A stretch of DNA of 64,000 nt from Alcanivorax jadensis T9 (GCF_000756655.1 NZ_ARXU01000005.1:124001-188000), one strand, 5' to 3'. Positions 26,528-35,550 are shown, counted from the stretch's first letter. Made by a program: numbers and translations. Notes: generated by a model not told the origin, from the letters alone.

Positions 26528-26791
26528 ATGAAAGCACCAATATTGTTGTTGGGCAGTCTGGTTTTACTGGCCGGTTGCTATGGAGATAGTAGTGATGTGA
26601 GCCGTAGCGGTGAGGTGGAAAACCGCCCGCCACTGGGCCAGCAGCAGCCAGCTGCACGGCTGGTACCCGCCGACGAACAGATGGCCAGTGGTCGTTACCG
26701 CACTGATATTCAGGTCGCCAACGGCGCCCAGACGGTATCCTCCAGCAGTGAAAATTACACCACCACTGCGGAAGTCTCCGTGATCCGCTAA
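26528..26791 (+). CDS. Small lipoprotein, unknown function
   Basis: 87 residues from the ATG at 26528 (GGGGGAAG upstream). The signal peptide ends in a lipobox, LLAGC, with Cys16 as the lipidation site. The mature part is polar, rich in Gln, Ser and Pro, and shows no known domain. +2 is Tyr, so outer membrane sorting is expected. Monocistronic. Confidence 0.75.
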   Translation: MKAPILLLGSLVLLAGCYGDSSDVSRSGEVENRPPLGQQQPAARLVPADEQMASGRYRTDIQVANGAQTVSSSSENYTTTAEVSVIR

Positions 26792-26917
26792 TCACCAAAC
26801 CCGAATCCTCCCACGCTCTTTTTGGGCGGATCAGCCGTCGGCGACATTCACCGTTCAACTGCGATGGCCTCAGCCTCTGATCCCCGCTATCCTTGCGGCC
26901 GGTAACCGGAGGGCCCC

Positions 26918-28108
26918 ATGGCAGTCAGTACAGAAGTGGATATCGTCGTTATCGGCGCCGGAGCGGCTGGACTGATGTGTGCTGCCACGGCTGCCTATCA
27001 GGGCCATCGGGTACTGTTGCTGGATCACGCCAACAAGGCGGGCAAGAAAATCCTCATGTCCGGCGGTGGTCGGTGCAACTTCACCAATCTGAATACCACC
27101 CCGGAACATTTCGTTTCCGCCAACCCCCATTTCTGCAAATCCGCCCTCAAGCGTTACAGCCCCTGGCACTTCGTGGAGCTGGTGGAGCGCCATGGTATCG
27201 AGCATGTGGAAAAGGCGGCGGGGCAACTGTTCTGCGCAGAATCTTCCAAGGATATTCTCGGCATCCTGCTCACCGAGTGTGACTGGGCCGGTGCGGAGAT
27301 TTCGCTGAAGACTCAGATTCGCCGGGTGGAGCGGGCGGGGCAGGGCTTTGTGCTCACTACTTCCGCTGGCGTCATTCGTTGCGCCAAACTGGTGGTGGCC
27401 TGCGGGGGGCTGTCGATTCCCACCATGGGGGCCTCGGGCTTCGGCTATCAGCTTGCTGAGCAATTCGGGCTCAGTGTGCTGCCCACCCGTGCCGGGCTGG
27501 TACCGTTCACGCTACAGCCGGATGACAAGGCCTGGCTGTCCGCTTTGTCCGGTATCAGTACCGAGGTGGTGGCAGAGGCCGGTGGCACCCACTTTGCCGA
27601 GCCCATGCTGATCACCCACCGGGGCCTGTCTGGTCCAGCCATGTTGCAGGTCTCCAGTTTCTGGGCACCGGGCCAGCCGGTGACTGTGGACTGGCTACCC
27701 GGTGTTGCCCATCCTTTCGCCGATCTGGTCGCCGAGCGCAACCAGCATCCCAACCGTGGCATGGAGCGGTGGCTGCGCCAGTATTTCTCGCAACGGCTGG
27801 CTGGGGCCCTGGTGGAGCGGTTTGGCTGGCAGGGCAACCTGCAGCAGTTCAGCAACGAGCGCCTCAGTGGTCTGGCAGCCACCCTCAAGGGCTGGCAATT
27901 CAAACCCTCGGGCACGGAAGGCTATCGCACCGCAGAGGTTACCCTGGGCGGGGTCGACACCGATGCCATCTCTTCCAAGACCTTTGAAGTGAACACCGTA
28001 CCGGGGCTGCACTTCATTGGTGAGGTCCTCGATGTCACCGGTCAGCTCGGTGGCTTCAACTTCCAGTGGGCCTGGGCCAGCGGTTGGTGCACGGGGTTGG
28101 CGTTGTAG
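26918..28108 (+). CDS. HI0933/YhiN family FAD-dependent oxidoreductase
   Basis: 396 residues. The FAD-binding motif VIGAGAAGLMCA is at residues 9-20, followed by LLLDHANKAGKKILMSGGGRCNFTN, the family's hallmark, and ends GEVLDVTGQLGGFNFQWAWASGW. The reaction is not settled; members have been linked to tRNA or flavin chemistry without firm proof. The gene stands alone. Confidence 0.93.
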   Translation: MAVSTEVDIVVIGAGAAGLMCAATAAYQGHRVLLLDHANKAGKKILMSGGGRCNFTNLNTTPEHFVSANPHFCKSALKRYSPWHFVELVERHGIEHVEKAAGQLFCAESSKDILGILLTECDWAGAEISLKTQIRRVERAGQGFVLTTSAGVIRCAKLVVACGGLSIPTMGASGFGYQLAEQFGLSVLPTRAGLVPFTLQPDDKAWLSALSGISTEVVAEAGGTHFAEPMLITHRGLSGPAMLQVSSFWAPGQPVTVDWLPGVAHPFADLVAERNQHPNRGMERWLRQYFSQRLAGALVERFGWQGNLQQFSNERLSGLAATLKGWQFKPSGTEGYRTAEVTLGGVDTDAISSKTFEVNTVPGLHFIGEVLDVTGQLGGFNFQWAWASGWCTGLAL

Positions 28109-28274
28109 AGTTTGCCAGCCCGCTGAGAGGCATGGCCTCACCGCCGGAGGCTTCGGATAAACCGTATTTCGCGGTCGGCTCTGTAGGTAAGTCATCCTGG
28201 GGCAAGCCTGTAGCCCACCAGTCCATTCCCTGACACAATGATCCCCAACACCTCGGGCAAAACAAGGATGCACG

Positions 28275-28658
28275 ATGAACCTCGAGAAGGTGGTTTTTGG
28301 TTTTTTCATTCTGCTTGCGCTGACGCTTAACTTCGGGTTCTTCTACGGGGAGATTGATAACCCGCAGCACCATGACGTTTATGAGTTGTTTGCGGCCCTG
28401 GTGGTCAGCCTGATAGCCACCGTGCTCAAGTTCGGTGAACGCACGCAGATTGGCGCTGTGTTGTTGGCTTCCTCCCTGGTGGCAGATCTTCAGTTAATCG
28501 TGGCCGCCATTGTCTGGGCGGTCGCGGTGCATGTGCTTGAAGTCGGGCTGACGCCGGCGGTAATGGCGTCCATTGTGTCCCTGTCAGGTGGCGCCCTGTT
28601 GGCCAACCTGGTATCCGCCGTGCTGTTGACGGTGGAAACCATCACCCTGCAGCGATAA
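28275..28658 (+). CDS. DUF6394 family membrane protein
   Basis: 127 residues with four hydrophobic segments (about 5-25, 37-55, 60-80, 95-120). This small protein precedes the K+ channel/TrkA-type gene by 5 bp; the same pairing is known for DUF6394. It may be a channel accessory subunit. The His-rich loop NPQHHD between helices 1 and 2 is notable. Confidence 0.75.
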   Translation: MNLEKVVFGFFILLALTLNFGFFYGEIDNPQHHDVYELFAALVVSLIATVLKFGERTQIGAVLLASSLVADLQLIVAAIVWAVAVHVLEVGLTPAVMASIVSLSGGALLANLVSAVLLTVETITLQR

Positions 28659-28663
28659 TTGCC

Positions 28664-30382
28664 ATGCCCTCTGTCGTTCCCATGATCCTGCGGCGCATGC
28701 GTGTGCCACTGGTGGTGCTGATTGTGGCGTACAGCATCGCCACCGTGGGTTTCACTCTGATTCCCGGCGTGGATGATCAGGGTAACCCCTGGCGGATGAG
28801 TTTCTTCGAAGCCTTCTACGTGGTCAGCTACACCGGTAGCACCATTGGCTTCGGTGAGGTGCCATACGATTTTTCCGGTGGCCAGCGCATGTGGACCATG
28901 GTCAGTATTTATCTGACCGTGTTCTCCTGGCTGTATTCCGTGGGCATCATTATTTCCCTGCTGCAGGACAAGAATTTCCGGCAGGAACTGAGCCGAGTGC
29001 AATTGCAGCGCAGCCTGCGCCGCTTTCGTGAACCCTTCTATGTGATCTGCGGCTACGGTGATACCGGCAAACTACTGACCCGGTCTTTGCTCAGTCGAGG
29101 CATGCGGGTGGTCATCGTGGACAAGGACCCGGAAGCCATTGATTCTCTGCGCATCAAGGATCAGGGGCTGTATGTGCCGGGTTTTACGGTGGATGCGGAA
29201 ATCCCCGGGAACCTGGTCAAGGCCGGCCTCAAGCACCCGCTGTGCCGTGGCGTACTGGCGGTGACCGACAACAATCACACCAATTTGAAAATCGCCACTA
29301 CGGTGAAATTGCTGAACAAACACAGCCAGGTGTTCTGTCGCGCCGGTAGCGAAGAAAATGCCAACAATATGTTGTCCTTCGGCACTGATCTGGTGGTCAA
29401 TCCCTATCAGGATTTTGCCCGTCGTCTGTTGTTGGGCATCCGCCAGCCGGATACCCACCGGGTGTATGATTGGCTCACCTCCTTGCCCGGTGCCGGCTTG
29501 CCGGAGCGGCCAATGCCTCCCCAGGGTCGCTGGATACTGTGTGGTTTCGGCCCTTTTGGGCGCGCTGTGTACGAGGCGCTCAGCAAGGAGGCGGGTATTG
29601 ATCTGGTGGTGGTGACGCCACACCCGAATCAGCCGGATGTGCCTGCTGGCAGCGTGGAAGGGAAGGGCACGGAAGCTGTGACTCTGCGTGAAGCGGGTAT
29701 CGACAAGGCCGTGGCCCTGGTGGTGGCGACACCGGATGATGCCGATAACCTGTCAGTCATGATGACGGCGCGCGAATTGAACAGCAGTATTTACATGGTG
29801 GCCTTGCAGAACCGCCTGCATAACCGCCTGTTGTTTCAGGCCGTTAATCCTGAATTGCCCGTGCAAACCAGCTTTCTGGTGGCCAGTCGTTTCCTGTCTG
29901 TGCTCAATGCGCCTCTGTTGAAAGAGTTTCTCCAGGAGGCAGAGAAACAGGGTAATGAGTGGAATGAGCAACTGCTGGAGCGTATGGCCGGGATCACGAC
30001 CACGATCACCCCGGAAAGCTGGCACGTGCAGATAGGCGATGAAGAGACCCCCGCAGTGACCCTGGCTCTGCGTCTGGGGGAGCCGGTTACCCTGGGCAAC
30101 CTGTGTCGTAGTCCCCGTCATCGGCTCACTTGTCTGGATGCCATTCCCCTGATGCTGCGCCGCAATGGCCGCAATACTCTTCTGCCCGATGAAACGGAAA
30201 AGCTGGAGCCTGGTGACCGCTTGCTGTTTTGCGGCACGGACAAGGCCAATAATCTGATGCAATGGAGCCTGCGCCACCTCAACGCCTTGCGTTACGTGCA
30301 GACGGGCCATCAGCGACCGGATGGCCTGGTCTGGCGCTGGCTGGCCAAACGCCGGGCAGCACCGGTGGACGTGCGGGAATAG
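28664..30382 (+). CDS. Potassium channel with two RCK/TrkA domains
   Basis: 572 residues. Two membrane helices (about 12-32 and 82-106) flank a pore loop with the selectivity filter TIGFGE at 60-65. Two Rossmann RCK domains follow: YVICGYGDTGKLL (about 126) and WILCGFGPFGRAV (about 288). A TrkA_C-like region ends the chain. Such channels are gated by nucleotides or ions on the RCK ring. The filter is the less common GFG and not GYG. It is probably co-expressed with the DUF6394 gene. Confidence 0.93.
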   Translation: MPSVVPMILRRMRVPLVVLIVAYSIATVGFTLIPGVDDQGNPWRMSFFEAFYVVSYTGSTIGFGEVPYDFSGGQRMWTMVSIYLTVFSWLYSVGIIISLLQDKNFRQELSRVQLQRSLRRFREPFYVICGYGDTGKLLTRSLLSRGMRVVIVDKDPEAIDSLRIKDQGLYVPGFTVDAEIPGNLVKAGLKHPLCRGVLAVTDNNHTNLKIATTVKLLNKHSQVFCRAGSEENANNMLSFGTDLVVNPYQDFARRLLLGIRQPDTHRVYDWLTSLPGAGLPERPMPPQGRWILCGFGPFGRAVYEALSKEAGIDLVVVTPHPNQPDVPAGSVEGKGTEAVTLREAGIDKAVALVVATPDDADNLSVMMTARELNSSIYMVALQNRLHNRLLFQAVNPELPVQTSFLVASRFLSVLNAPLLKEFLQEAEKQGNEWNEQLLERMAGITTTITPESWHVQIGDEETPAVTLALRLGEPVTLGNLCRSPRHRLTCLDAIPLMLRRNGRNTLLPDETEKLEPGDRLLFCGTDKANNLMQWSLRHLNALRYVQTGHQRPDGLVWRWLAKRRAAPVDVRE

Positions 30383-30461
30383 TCGCCGGTAGTTGCTTGC
30401 CTGCTTGCCGTGGTTCCCGGCACTTCCTATGATCGTTGCTGCAGACTATGGGCGAGACTGA

Positions 30462-32153
30462 GTGGAAGACGACAACAATAACGATGCGCTGATCGGTAAA
30501 ATCTACGAAACAGCGCTGTCCCCCGGCGACTGGGTCGAGTTGCTGGATACCATTGCCGGCTGGACGGATAGCCGGCCGCCATCCGCCGATCCCGGCAGCT
30601 CTCTGGCAACGCGACAGACTTCCAGCGAAGTGGATCAACTGATTGACCACCTGGAACGGGCGGTGCGTAGCAGTGCCTACATGCATGCCCTGGAAGATCG
30701 TACCCAGGTGCTCAATGCCATGTACAACCAGATGCCCTGGCCCATGCTGATGCTGGATGATGGCATGCAGGTACTGGAATGCAATCCAGTGGCCAGGCTG
30801 GTGCTGGCGGATGGCCCGGTGCAGTTGCATGAAGACGGCAGCCTGCTGTTTGCCGATCGGGAATTGAAACAGGCCCTGGACCGCATCAACCGGATGGCTG
30901 AGGGCCGTGAAACCCGCTTGATCAGTTCTCCCCAGGACGGGGTGTCCCTGTTATGTCTGCCGGTGCAGAAATCCGATGCGCCGGGGACAATTTCCCAGCT
31001 GCGTACTATCGTCTGGGTGTTGGCGGGCCATAGCGTGGTGACGCCATCCCCGGAGATGCTTCGCTCCCTGTTTAATATCTCCCAGGCGGAATCCCGCCTG
31101 CTGCACCTGCTGTGCAAAATCGGCAACCTGAGCCAGAGCGCCAAACTGCTGAATGTCAGCATTCACACCGCCCGTACCCAGCTCAAATCCACTATGGCAA
31201 AACTCAATGCCAACAGCCAGGTACAGCTGGTCAGTCACGCCATGGGCCATGCTCTGGTGCAAGCAGCGAAACTGCCACAAATCCAGCAGGAACAGGAATA
31301 CACCCTGAGCCTGCCAGATCGTCGAGTGCTTAGCTGGTACGAATATGGCGACCCCAATGGCCGCTCGGTACTCACCCTGGACAACCTGGGTGCGGCCATG
31401 CCGGATCATGGCTACTTTGATGGCTGGTATCGTGAAAAAGGGCTACGCATGATCATGATCGTGCGGCCCGGCTACGGCATTTCCACCTACAAGGCGGGTA
31501 TGGAATTCCGGGATTTTGGCCCGGATATTCTCGCCTTGTGTGAGCATCTGGACCTGAATCGTCCACCCATGGCGGCCTACTGTGGGGGAGGCCCCTATGC
31601 CCTCTGTGCGGCAGCGCTATACCCGGACATTTTCGATCGACTTGGCCTGTTGGCCAGCACTGTTCCTATCGAGCACTTCGAATTGGACAAGCTGGACCCG
31701 CTGCACAACATGTTCTTGCGTCTTTTCCGTCGTGACCCGAGGCTATTTGTGTTGGTAGGGCGGTTGGGCATACGCGGGGTGCAGAAGGCGCCAGAAAAAT
31801 TCTTCGCCATGATTGCAAAAGGGTTGTGCGATCAAGACAAGGCTGTGCTGGGTAATCCGGATCTGTTGCAGCGCACCATCAAATCCATGCGTCGCAGTCA
31901 TTTCCAGGGTGCCCGCATTATGATTGATGAGTATCTACGCATGCAGCATCCCTGGCAGGTGGACCTGGGCAAGATTACCGTGCCGGTCATGCAGTGGCAC
32001 GGCGAAGACGACCGGATTATTTCCATCGGCAGCGCCCGCGGCCTGGCGAGTGATTTGCCCGGCGTGGCGTTTCGCAGTTTCCCGGGACTGGGGCGCTTTA
32101 TGGTCTATCCGATGTGGAAGGCGTTTCTTACAGAGTTGCTGGAACTGGACTGA
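30462..32153 (+). CDS. LuxR-type regulator fused to a degenerate alpha/beta-hydrolase domain
   Basis: 563 residues, GTG start. Residues about 85-190 look like a PAS-type sensor (MPWPMLMLDDGMQVLECNPVAR). Residues about 203-265 form a LuxR/GerE helix-turn-helix (SAKLLNVSIHTARTQLKSTMAKL). Residues about 285-563 are an alpha/beta-hydrolase fold. In the nucleophile elbow the usual Ser is Cys374 (AAYCGGGPYAL). The acid is present (HGEDDRI), but the catalytic His position reads Arg545 (GLGRF). The fold therefore probably binds a ligand without normal hydrolysis. The start (GTG) has only a weak ribosome site. It stands alone, and no target gene is obvious. Confidence 0.85.
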   Translation: MEDDNNNDALIGKIYETALSPGDWVELLDTIAGWTDSRPPSADPGSSLATRQTSSEVDQLIDHLERAVRSSAYMHALEDRTQVLNAMYNQMPWPMLMLDDGMQVLECNPVARLVLADGPVQLHEDGSLLFADRELKQALDRINRMAEGRETRLISSPQDGVSLLCLPVQKSDAPGTISQLRTIVWVLAGHSVVTPSPEMLRSLFNISQAESRLLHLLCKIGNLSQSAKLLNVSIHTARTQLKSTMAKLNANSQVQLVSHAMGHALVQAAKLPQIQQEQEYTLSLPDRRVLSWYEYGDPNGRSVLTLDNLGAAMPDHGYFDGWYREKGLRMIMIVRPGYGISTYKAGMEFRDFGPDILALCEHLDLNRPPMAAYCGGGPYALCAAALYPDIFDRLGLLASTVPIEHFELDKLDPLHNMFLRLFRRDPRLFVLVGRLGIRGVQKAPEKFFAMIAKGLCDQDKAVLGNPDLLQRTIKSMRRSHFQGARIMIDEYLRMQHPWQVDLGKITVPVMQWHGEDDRIISIGSARGLASDLPGVAFRSFPGLGRFMVYPMWKAFLTELLELD

Positions 32154-32213
32154 TTCAGAACAGGCGTGAATTTGTCGACGATGCAGTGCGTTTCAGCAGA
32201 CGCCCTTACCTTG

Positions 32214-32645
32214 TCATGCAAGATCGGCAAACTGCTCTCGAAACGCCGTTGGCACGGGCATGATTGCGTGGCTCTGATGATCGAAAAAGACAAAGCCCTG
32301 CTTGGCTAACACTACCAGCTGACCGCCAGGCTGTTTGCTGACCCGGAAAATCAGATCGGCCCCGTACTTGTTGAAATCCATCAATCCCACTTCGAACTGA
32401 AGATCATCTTGAGCGAAACTTTCCGTCTTGTAGGTGGCCACCAGGTCAGTCACCACAATGCTCTGCTTGTCGGTATCGAACTGGTCGAAGCCGATATGGC
32501 AGAAAAACCGGTAACGGGCTTCGGAGAGCAGTGAGATCATCTGGTCGTTGCCCACATGTTTACCGGTATTCAGGTCTGTCATGCGCACATTGATGGTGTG
32601 GGTGTAGATGAACTGCTCGGGCAGATCAAGTTGAACGCGAGCCAT
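32214..32645 (-). CDS. Hotdog-fold acyl-CoA thioesterase
   Basis: 143 residues from the ATG at 32643-32645, which has GGAG upstream; the longer frame adds 29 unlikely residues. The 4HBT pattern is visible: VRMTDLNTGKHVGNDQMISLLSEARYRFF, then DLVATYKTESFAQDDL and VLAKQGFVFFD. The catalytic Asp/Asn of the YbgC/FadM type would be the Asp in MTDLN. It would cleave acyl-CoA in the cytoplasm. The substrate is not evident. Confidence 0.87.
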   Translation of the reverse strand: MARVQLDLPEQFIYTHTINVRMTDLNTGKHVGNDQMISLLSEARYRFFCHIGFDQFDTDKQSIVVTDLVATYKTESFAQDDLQFEVGLMDFNKYGADLIFRVSKQPGGQLVVLAKQGFVFFDHQSHAIMPVPTAFREQFADLA

Positions 32646-32840
32646 ACTGCAGTCTCCAGCGGGGAAGGAGAGGAGTGTAGCAAGGTCTATCGGGTTTAGT
32701 GAAAAAGGATTATGTATTGGGCGGAGTGGCATTCTGGCAACACATGCACCAGCTCAGGAAGTGGTCTGAAAGCACCGTGCCATGGAAGAACGTATGGTAC
32801 GGAGCAGCAATGGTGCTGCTCCATACCCACGACGTGATGG

Positions 32841-33200
32841 TTAAACGTTCAGGTCAGCTTCAACCGATTGGCAATTGCGCCGAGCCAGTGCCAGATTGGA
32901 TTTTGCCTTGTCCAGCACCAGGTACATGAACAGACCTTCATTTTTCGCCACCGGACGGATGATGTGATATTGGGTTCCCAGTGTGATCAGAATATCCTCG
33001 ATGGTGTCTTTGAGTCCCAGTGATTTCATGGTTTTAAGCTTGGCACGAACCACCTCGGTGTTGCCGGCGGCGGCCAACTCAAGATCCAGTCCGGTCCCAT
33101 CCTGACCCAGCACCATGCCACTGTTTGAATCAACAATAGCGGCACACATTGCACCATCGGATTCCAACAGGGTTTTCAGACTCTCAGTAACGTTGCCCAT
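32841..33200 (-). CDS. Roadblock/LC7 domain protein (2nd)
   Basis: 119 residues, no signal peptide. The fold reads as a roadblock/MglB-type alpha/beta longin-like domain: LLESDGAMCAAIVDSNSGMVLGQ, ILITLGTQYHIIRPV and LFMYLVLDKAKSNLALARR. These domains dimerise and regulate small GTPases. It is the last gene of the GTPase operon, 41 bp after the first roadblock gene. The two roadblock proteins are different in sequence, so they are unlikely to be a recent duplicate. Confidence 0.82.
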   Translation of the reverse strand: MGNVTESLKTLLESDGAMCAAIVDSNSGMVLGQDGTGLDLELAAAGNTEVVRAKLKTMKSLGLKDTIEDILITLGTQYHIIRPVAKNEGLFMYLVLDKAKSNLALARRNCQSVEADLNV

Positions 33201-33241
33201 AACTAACTCCTATTATTTTATATTTTCCCTAAAGAGGGGAA

Positions 33242-33652
33242 CTAACTGGCTGCTTTCAATGATTCCGATAGAGCTGCACAACAGTTTTTGGCGCCCCAGA
33301 TCAGTTGCCCGAGCTTGGAGGCGTCATTGGCGACTACGGCCAATGCCAGGGGAGGTGAGCTGTTGGGCACTTTCATCACGGCCACAACGCCCTCCTCGGA
33401 TTCGACAATCAGGCGGCTGCACTCAGAAATGCCCGCTTCTTTTGCTATTGCCGAGCTGATTGCCGCAAGGGAGCTTCCCATTGCGGCAAGCCGGCTGGCT
33501 TTCCCCTTATCGTTTTCCAACGTGGCTATTTCAAAGCCATCACTGCTCAATAGCACGGCAGAGGTGATCCCCGGGGTGGAGTCTTGCAGGATGTGTAGCT
33601 GTTTCTGCGCCATTGCCACGGCAGAATCGCTAAGAGGGTTCCTGTCTTTCAT
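33242..33652 (-). CDS. Roadblock/LC7 domain protein (1st), CvnB/MglB-like
   Basis: 136 residues. TPGITSAVLLSSDGFEIATLE, AAMGSSLAAISSAIAKEAGI and SRLIVESEEGVVAVMKV match the MglB/CvnB roadblock pattern closely (actinobacterial CvnB has the same A-x-GSS-L segment). In Myxococcus MglB is the GAP of MglA. Here the gene overlaps the GTPase gene by 4 bp (ATGA), so the two are translationally coupled, implying a complex. Confidence 0.85.
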   Translation of the reverse strand: MKDRNPLSDSAVAMAQKQLHILQDSTPGITSAVLLSSDGFEIATLENDKGKASRLAAMGSSLAAISSAIAKEAGISECSRLIVESEEGVVAVMKVPNSSPPLALAVVANDASKLGQLIWGAKNCCAALSESLKAAS

Positions 33653-34200
33653 ACTTGCATCAGTTCCATTTCGTTGGCTTCGATCTGACAGAGGAGGGTT
33701 TCAACCAGAAGCAGAACGTCTTCACACTCCCTGACGTCCACGGAAATCACTGGGACAAACAGATGTTTGGCTGCCAGTTTTTCCGTAACCCGGTCGATAC
33801 GTGTGAAGTCATCACTGGAAATCCGGCCAATACCAATAACCAGAGGCGTTTCCCCGTTGTTGGAAAAAGCGTTGGTGTAAAGTTCCAGGTGTTCTTCAAG
33901 GTCCGGGTGTTCGCCGTTCAGCAGGAGGATAACTCCTGCTGCATTGGTAGCCAGAATTGGCCACATGAACTGAAAACGCTCTTGCCCTGGTGTGCCGTAA
34001 AGGCGCACGCCACTACCGTCAGGCAGGCTGATATAACCGTAATCCAGACCGGCGGTCGTCATTTCCTTGTTGCACTGCTCTAAATCAGTGTTTATCACAT
34101 CCGTGGAGACACATTCCTGATCACTGAGTTGAGTGATTGCCGTAGTCTTACCGGCGCCCATCGGGCCGGTGAAAAGGATTTTGAATTCGTTGCTTATCAT
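33649..34200 (-). CDS. Small Ras-like GTPase, CvnD/COG2229-type
   Basis: 183 residues. P-loop GPMGAGKTT at residues 12-20, followed by the switch 2 block LYGTPGQERFQFMWPIL with the GTPGQxRFxFMW pattern of Streptomyces CvnD. The base-recognition NKxD motif is replaced by GIGRISSDD, also usual in this group. It should switch between GDP and GTP forms, controlled by the roadblock proteins. The gene begins 4 bp after the 323-residue gene and runs into the first roadblock gene. Confidence 0.9.
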   Translation of the reverse strand: MISNEFKILFTGPMGAGKTTAITQLSDQECVSTDVINTDLEQCNKEMTTAGLDYGYISLPDGSGVRLYGTPGQERFQFMWPILATNAAGVILLLNGEHPDLEEHLELYTNAFSNNGETPLVIGIGRISSDDFTRIDRVTEKLAAKHLFVPVISVDVRECEDVLLLVETLLCQIEANEMELMQV

Positions 34201-34204
34201 TATT

Positions 34205-35176
34205 TCAGCTCAATCCCAGACGTGTTCTCAGGCCTTTGATCATCCCACCGAGGCGATGGTGTTCCGCGCCAGCTTGTACTGATGGGGCTATAGCAGAGGG
34301 CGGTCTCACCTGACTGACCAGTAACCCGCTAATTTCACAAGCATTGATGAAGTGATAAAGCGCCTTGTCATCACAATGTGAAAGTGTCTTCAGCTCTGAC
34401 AGCGTCAGTGCACGGCGGGTCATCAGGGCACACAAGGAGAGCAACTGCCGGGATTTATTCAGCGCTGCAGCACTGGGCCAACGGCTCAATTTGAAATGGC
34501 TGTCTTCATCCAGCCAGGGCAGCAGGTCATTGCAATGGTTAGCTCCGGTTAGCCAGGCGAGCTCAAACAGTGGCCGTGGCACCATGCCCTCGGAAACGGG
34601 TTCGCTGCTGGGGCTTAAAGGGCTAAAAGACACTGGGCCTGCGGACAAGGCGTGTAGCAATGCGGGCCGTGCGTAAAACCGGTGGCTTCCGGGTTTTACC
34701 AGTAAAAGGCCTTCCGGACTTTGGCTGCTGTACAGTTCAGTCGACCCCTTGTTATTGATAACCCGGTATAAACTGGCACAAAAATCGACGCTAGGTAGTG
34801 ATGAGTTTCCTTCTGATTCAGACACTTCACGATTATGCTCAGCATGACTGGATGAAGTATCCAAAGATCGCAGTACCTCATCCAACACATCCAGCAGCTG
34901 CATGACTCGAAATGGGTGTGGCAGCGCAAAAGCGGATGCTGGTTTTTCCTCAGAGCTGGGGTAAATGACGATACAGGGTTTTTGGCTCAGGTCGTCCTGG
35001 CTGGTTTGTGCCTCTTGCAGACTGGACACCATGAGAACATCCGCCATCGCAGGTGTTGCCTGGCTCCAGTGTACTGAGGAACGGCCATCAATGATTTTCA
35101 GCATGGAAAGACAGGCACTGACCGTGTCTTCTCCCAATCCGATAAATCCAAGACGCTGTGTTTGCATTTGTGCCAT
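34205..35176 (-). CDS. Unrecognised 323-residue protein, first gene of the GTPase operon
   Basis: I do not recognise the family. The first 95 residues (LGFIGLGEDTVSACLSMLKIIDG, ADVLMVSSLQEA, PCIVIYPSSEE, FRVMQLLDVLDEVLRSL) alternate strand and helix as in a response-regulator receiver or flavodoxin fold, but the phospho-acceptor Asp is not clear. A linker of about 45 residues, rich in Ser and Glu, leads to a C-terminal helical part (TLSELKTLSHCDDKALYHFINACEISGLL) that could be a winged helix. No membrane segment. As the first gene it may be the input or output of the GTPase switch. Confidence 0.75.
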   Translation of the reverse strand: MAQMQTQRLGFIGLGEDTVSACLSMLKIIDGRSSVHWSQATPAMADVLMVSSLQEAQTSQDDLSQKPCIVIYPSSEEKPASAFALPHPFRVMQLLDVLDEVLRSLDTSSSHAEHNREVSESEGNSSLPSVDFCASLYRVINNKGSTELYSSQSPEGLLLVKPGSHRFYARPALLHALSAGPVSFSPLSPSSEPVSEGMVPRPLFELAWLTGANHCNDLLPWLDEDSHFKLSRWPSAAALNKSRQLLSLCALMTRRALTLSELKTLSHCDDKALYHFINACEISGLLVSQVRPPSAIAPSVQAGAEHHRLGGMIKGLRTRLGLS

Positions 35177-35550
35177 CCGAGATCCGGTAGTACCGGTTAC
35201 TGCAATAGTGGCGAAAACTGCTGATCGCCATCAGTTAGTGATCTATGTCTCAATTATTAGTAGCGGGACGCCCAGCAGGGCAAAGGGATCGCGACAGGCG
35301 GAGACTTTCAAGGGATGAGTTGATGTTGCGATCACGTCATATTGACCGTCTTTGTTGGCGGTTTTCTGAAGCGAAGGAACGATTTTTTTATAACAGGATG
35401 ATTAATAAGGAAAATATTATTATTTGAAAAAATAAGTGACGTTGGTTGTGAGGTAACGAAATAAATGTACGCCTTTTCCTACATTTGCCATTCACTTGTA
35501 AGACATTGCTTACCGATGGTTGAAATTTCTCCCTCTGTTATCTCTGGAAG
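35177..35550. other. AT-rich intergenic region upstream of the GTPase operon
   Basis: 374 bases with no convincing gene. The part at about 35380-35480 is strongly AT-rich (TTTTTTTATAAC, AATATTATTATTTG) in contrast to the GC-rich surroundings. It holds the promoter of the GTPase operon on the minus strand. Candidate AT-rich -10 sequences are present, but none is decisive. Confidence 0.5.

Noticed and set aside
35245-35427. 60-residue Arg-rich frame in the AT-rich gap
   Set aside because: No ribosome site, biased composition and no family likeness.
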